Source of the DNA: Nevskiaceae bacterium
GTDB lineage: Bacteria > Pseudomonadota > Gammaproteobacteria > Steroidobacterales > Steroidobacteraceae
Assembly: GCA_031277355.1 (NCBI GenBank)
Contig: JAITMN010000358.1
Location: 1 to 16,796 of the forward strand
DNA length: 16,796 nt
Direction: 5' to 3'
Part shown: piece by piece, positions 15,574-16,796 of the stretch
Layout of the letters: each line of letters starts with the position of its first letter
Position numbering within the stretch: position 1 is the stretch's first letter
Notes under the pieces: model-generated
What the model was told of the DNA's origin: nothing
The model's database searches: none
The model's input: only the letters and a program-made list of their open reading frames with translations
Translations under genes and position numbers: made by a program

Positions 15574-16796
15574 ATGTCATCCGCCACCGCGCTTGCGAAC
15601 AGCATCCGGGCATCCGCCGGAGGGATAACGCTCACCGAATTGCTGACGCGCCACCCCGATATCCCCCGCCGAACCGCGCAGCGGCTGATCCAGCGGCTGA
15701 TCGAGACGGGTCAGATCACCGCGCAGGGCCAAGGACGGGCCCGCCGCTATCACGCTGGCGCCAGCGCGGCCGTCACGCCGAATGACTTCCCCGCATACAT
15801 CCCCCTGTCGGCCGACAGCCGGGATGTGCTGGCCTATGTCGATCAGCCCCTGCAAGCCCGCCACCCTGTGGGCTACCAGCGCGACTTTCTGGCCGCATAC
15901 CGGCCCAACCGAACCTGGTATCTGCCCAAGTCGCTGCGCCAACAACTGCGTCGGATCGGAGAAACTTCGGGCAACCCGGCGCCCGCAGGCACCTACAGCC
16001 GCGCAATCCTGAACCGGTTGCTGATCGATTTATCCTGGTCTTCGAGCCATCTGGAGGGCAACACCTATTCGCGGCTCGACACCCTCAATTTAATCGAGCG
16101 CGGCAAAGTGGCGCATGGCAAAGCCGCCATCGAGACGCAGATGATCCTGAATCACAAGACGGCCATCGAATTGCTGATCGACAACATCGACACCGCCGAA
16201 TTCAACCGTTACACACTGATGAATCTGCACAGCGCGTTGGCAGAAAACCTGTTACCCAACCCGGCTGATGAAGGCCGCATTCGTCAGCACGCGGTGAACA
16301 TTGGCAACAGCGTGTATCGACCGCTGTCAACGCCACCACAGATTGAGGTCGCCTTCGACGAGTTGCTTGAGAAAGTTGGCCGCATTACCGACCCTTTCGA
16401 ACAGTCCTTCTTCGTCATGGTTCATCTGCCCTATCTGCAACCGTTCGCCGACATCAACAAACGTACTTCGCGGCTGGCCGCCAATCTGCCATTCTTTCGC
16501 GCCAATCTGTGCCCGTTGACGTTCCTCGATGTGCCCGAACAGGCGTACAGCCGCGCCATCCTGGGCGTCTATGAGATGGCGCGAGTGGAGCTGCTGCGCG
16601 ATCTGTATGTATGGGCCTATGAACGCTCGGCGCGAGAGTATCTGTCAATCAGACAAGAGCTGGCCGAGCCCGATCCACTGCGCATGGTCTGGCGCGATCT
16701 CATCAAACAGACCATTCGCAAGGTGGTCATGCAGCCAAAGCAGGATGCGCTGCACATGATCCGGCGCGCCGTTGCCACCAAAGTGCCCCAAGCCGA
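15574..16796 (+). CDS. Winged-helix/Fic-domain protein with non-canonical Fic motif, open at window edge
   Basis: The reading frame runs 407 codons from ATG 15574 to the window edge without a stop. Residues about 17-60 (GITLTELLTRHPDIPRRTAQ to RARRYH) look like a winged helix-turn-helix with a basic wing. Residues 157-162 (SSHLEG) match the inhibitory (S/T)xxxE(G/N) motif that blocks many Fic enzymes. The Fic core reads VHLPYLQPFADINKRTSR: the canonical HxFx(D/E)GNGRxxR becomes Q289-P-F-A-D-I-N-K-R-T-S-R, so the catalytic His is Gln and both glycines of the anion loop are gone, while D293, N295, R297 and R300 remain. As I recall, this QPFxDxNKR form is shared by a widespread COG3177-like group, so it is probably a conserved variant, not decay. 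AMPylation activity is doubtful. No in-frame alternative start lies between a stop at 15478 and ATG 15574, and no ribosome site is evident. Confidence 0.88.
   Translation, partial: MSSATALANSIRASAGGITLTELLTRHPDIPRRTAQRLIQRLIETGQITAQGQGRARRYHAGASAAVTPNDFPAYIPLSADSRDVLAYVDQPLQARHPVGYQRDFLAAYRPNRTWYLPKSLRQQLRRIGETSGNPAPAGTYSRAILNRLLIDLSWSSSHLEGNTYSRLDTLNLIERGKVAHGKAAIETQMILNHKTAIELLIDNIDTAEFNRYTLMNLHSALAENLLPNPADEGRIRQHAVNIGNSVYRPLSTPPQIEVAFDELLEKVGRITDPFEQSFFVMVHLPYLQPFADINKRTSRLAANLPFFRANLCPLTFLDVPEQAYSRAILGVYEMARVELLRDLYVWAYERSAREYLSIRQELAEPDPLRMVWRDLIKQTIRKVVMQPKQDALHMIRRAVATKVPQA

Overview
The window reads as chromosomal DNA of a high-GC gammaproteobacterium. Three things point there. The order lptD-surA-pdxA-rsmA-(usp)-apaG-apaH, with a sugar-kinase gene (amgK type) divergent from lptD, is a classic gammaproteobacterial block. 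The LptD carries the four-cysteine pattern of that class. The accessory genes (DUF1993, M13 lipoprotein peptidase, YncD/PqqU-type receptor) are common in Xanthomonadales/Nevskiales-like lineages. The lineage below class level is inference only.

Layout. At 1-869 (minus, cut by the left edge) lies an aminoglycoside-phosphotransferase-fold kinase of the AmgK cell-wall recycling type. Diverging from it, 889-8023 (plus) is one tightly packed operon-like run: lptD (LPS insertion), surA (outer-membrane protein chaperone), pdxA (pyridoxal phosphate synthesis), rsmA (16S rRNA dimethyltransferase), a universal stress protein gene, apaG and apaH (Ap4A hydrolase). Junctions are 4-nt overlaps or gaps of 30 nt or less, and several starts are GTG or TTG. 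A DUF1993 gene (8081-8593) follows with its own ribosome binding site.

On the minus strand, fhs (12335-10662) and an M13 metallopeptidase lipoprotein gene (10643-8598) form a pair that converges on DUF1993 with only 4 bp between stops. fhs has a leader of G/C tracts that can fold in alternative ways. Divergent from fhs is a YebC/TACO1-family gene (12514-13236), then a TonB-dependent receptor closely resembling E. coli YncD/PqqU (13325-15445). After a 128-bp intergenic stretch rich in inverted repeats, a winged-helix/Fic-domain gene (15574 to the right edge, still open) completes the window. Its Fic motif lacks the catalytic histidine.

Functional themes are outer-membrane biogenesis (LptD, SurA, AmgK-type recycling), cofactor and one-carbon metabolism (PdxA, Fhs, a possible PQQ receptor) and nucleotide or stress handling (Usp, ApaH). 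No RNA genes, insertion sequences, CRISPR arrays or phage genes were seen. The less ordinary parts are the Fic gene with its repeat-rich upstream region, and the fhs leader. I do not see a clearly new multi-gene system.
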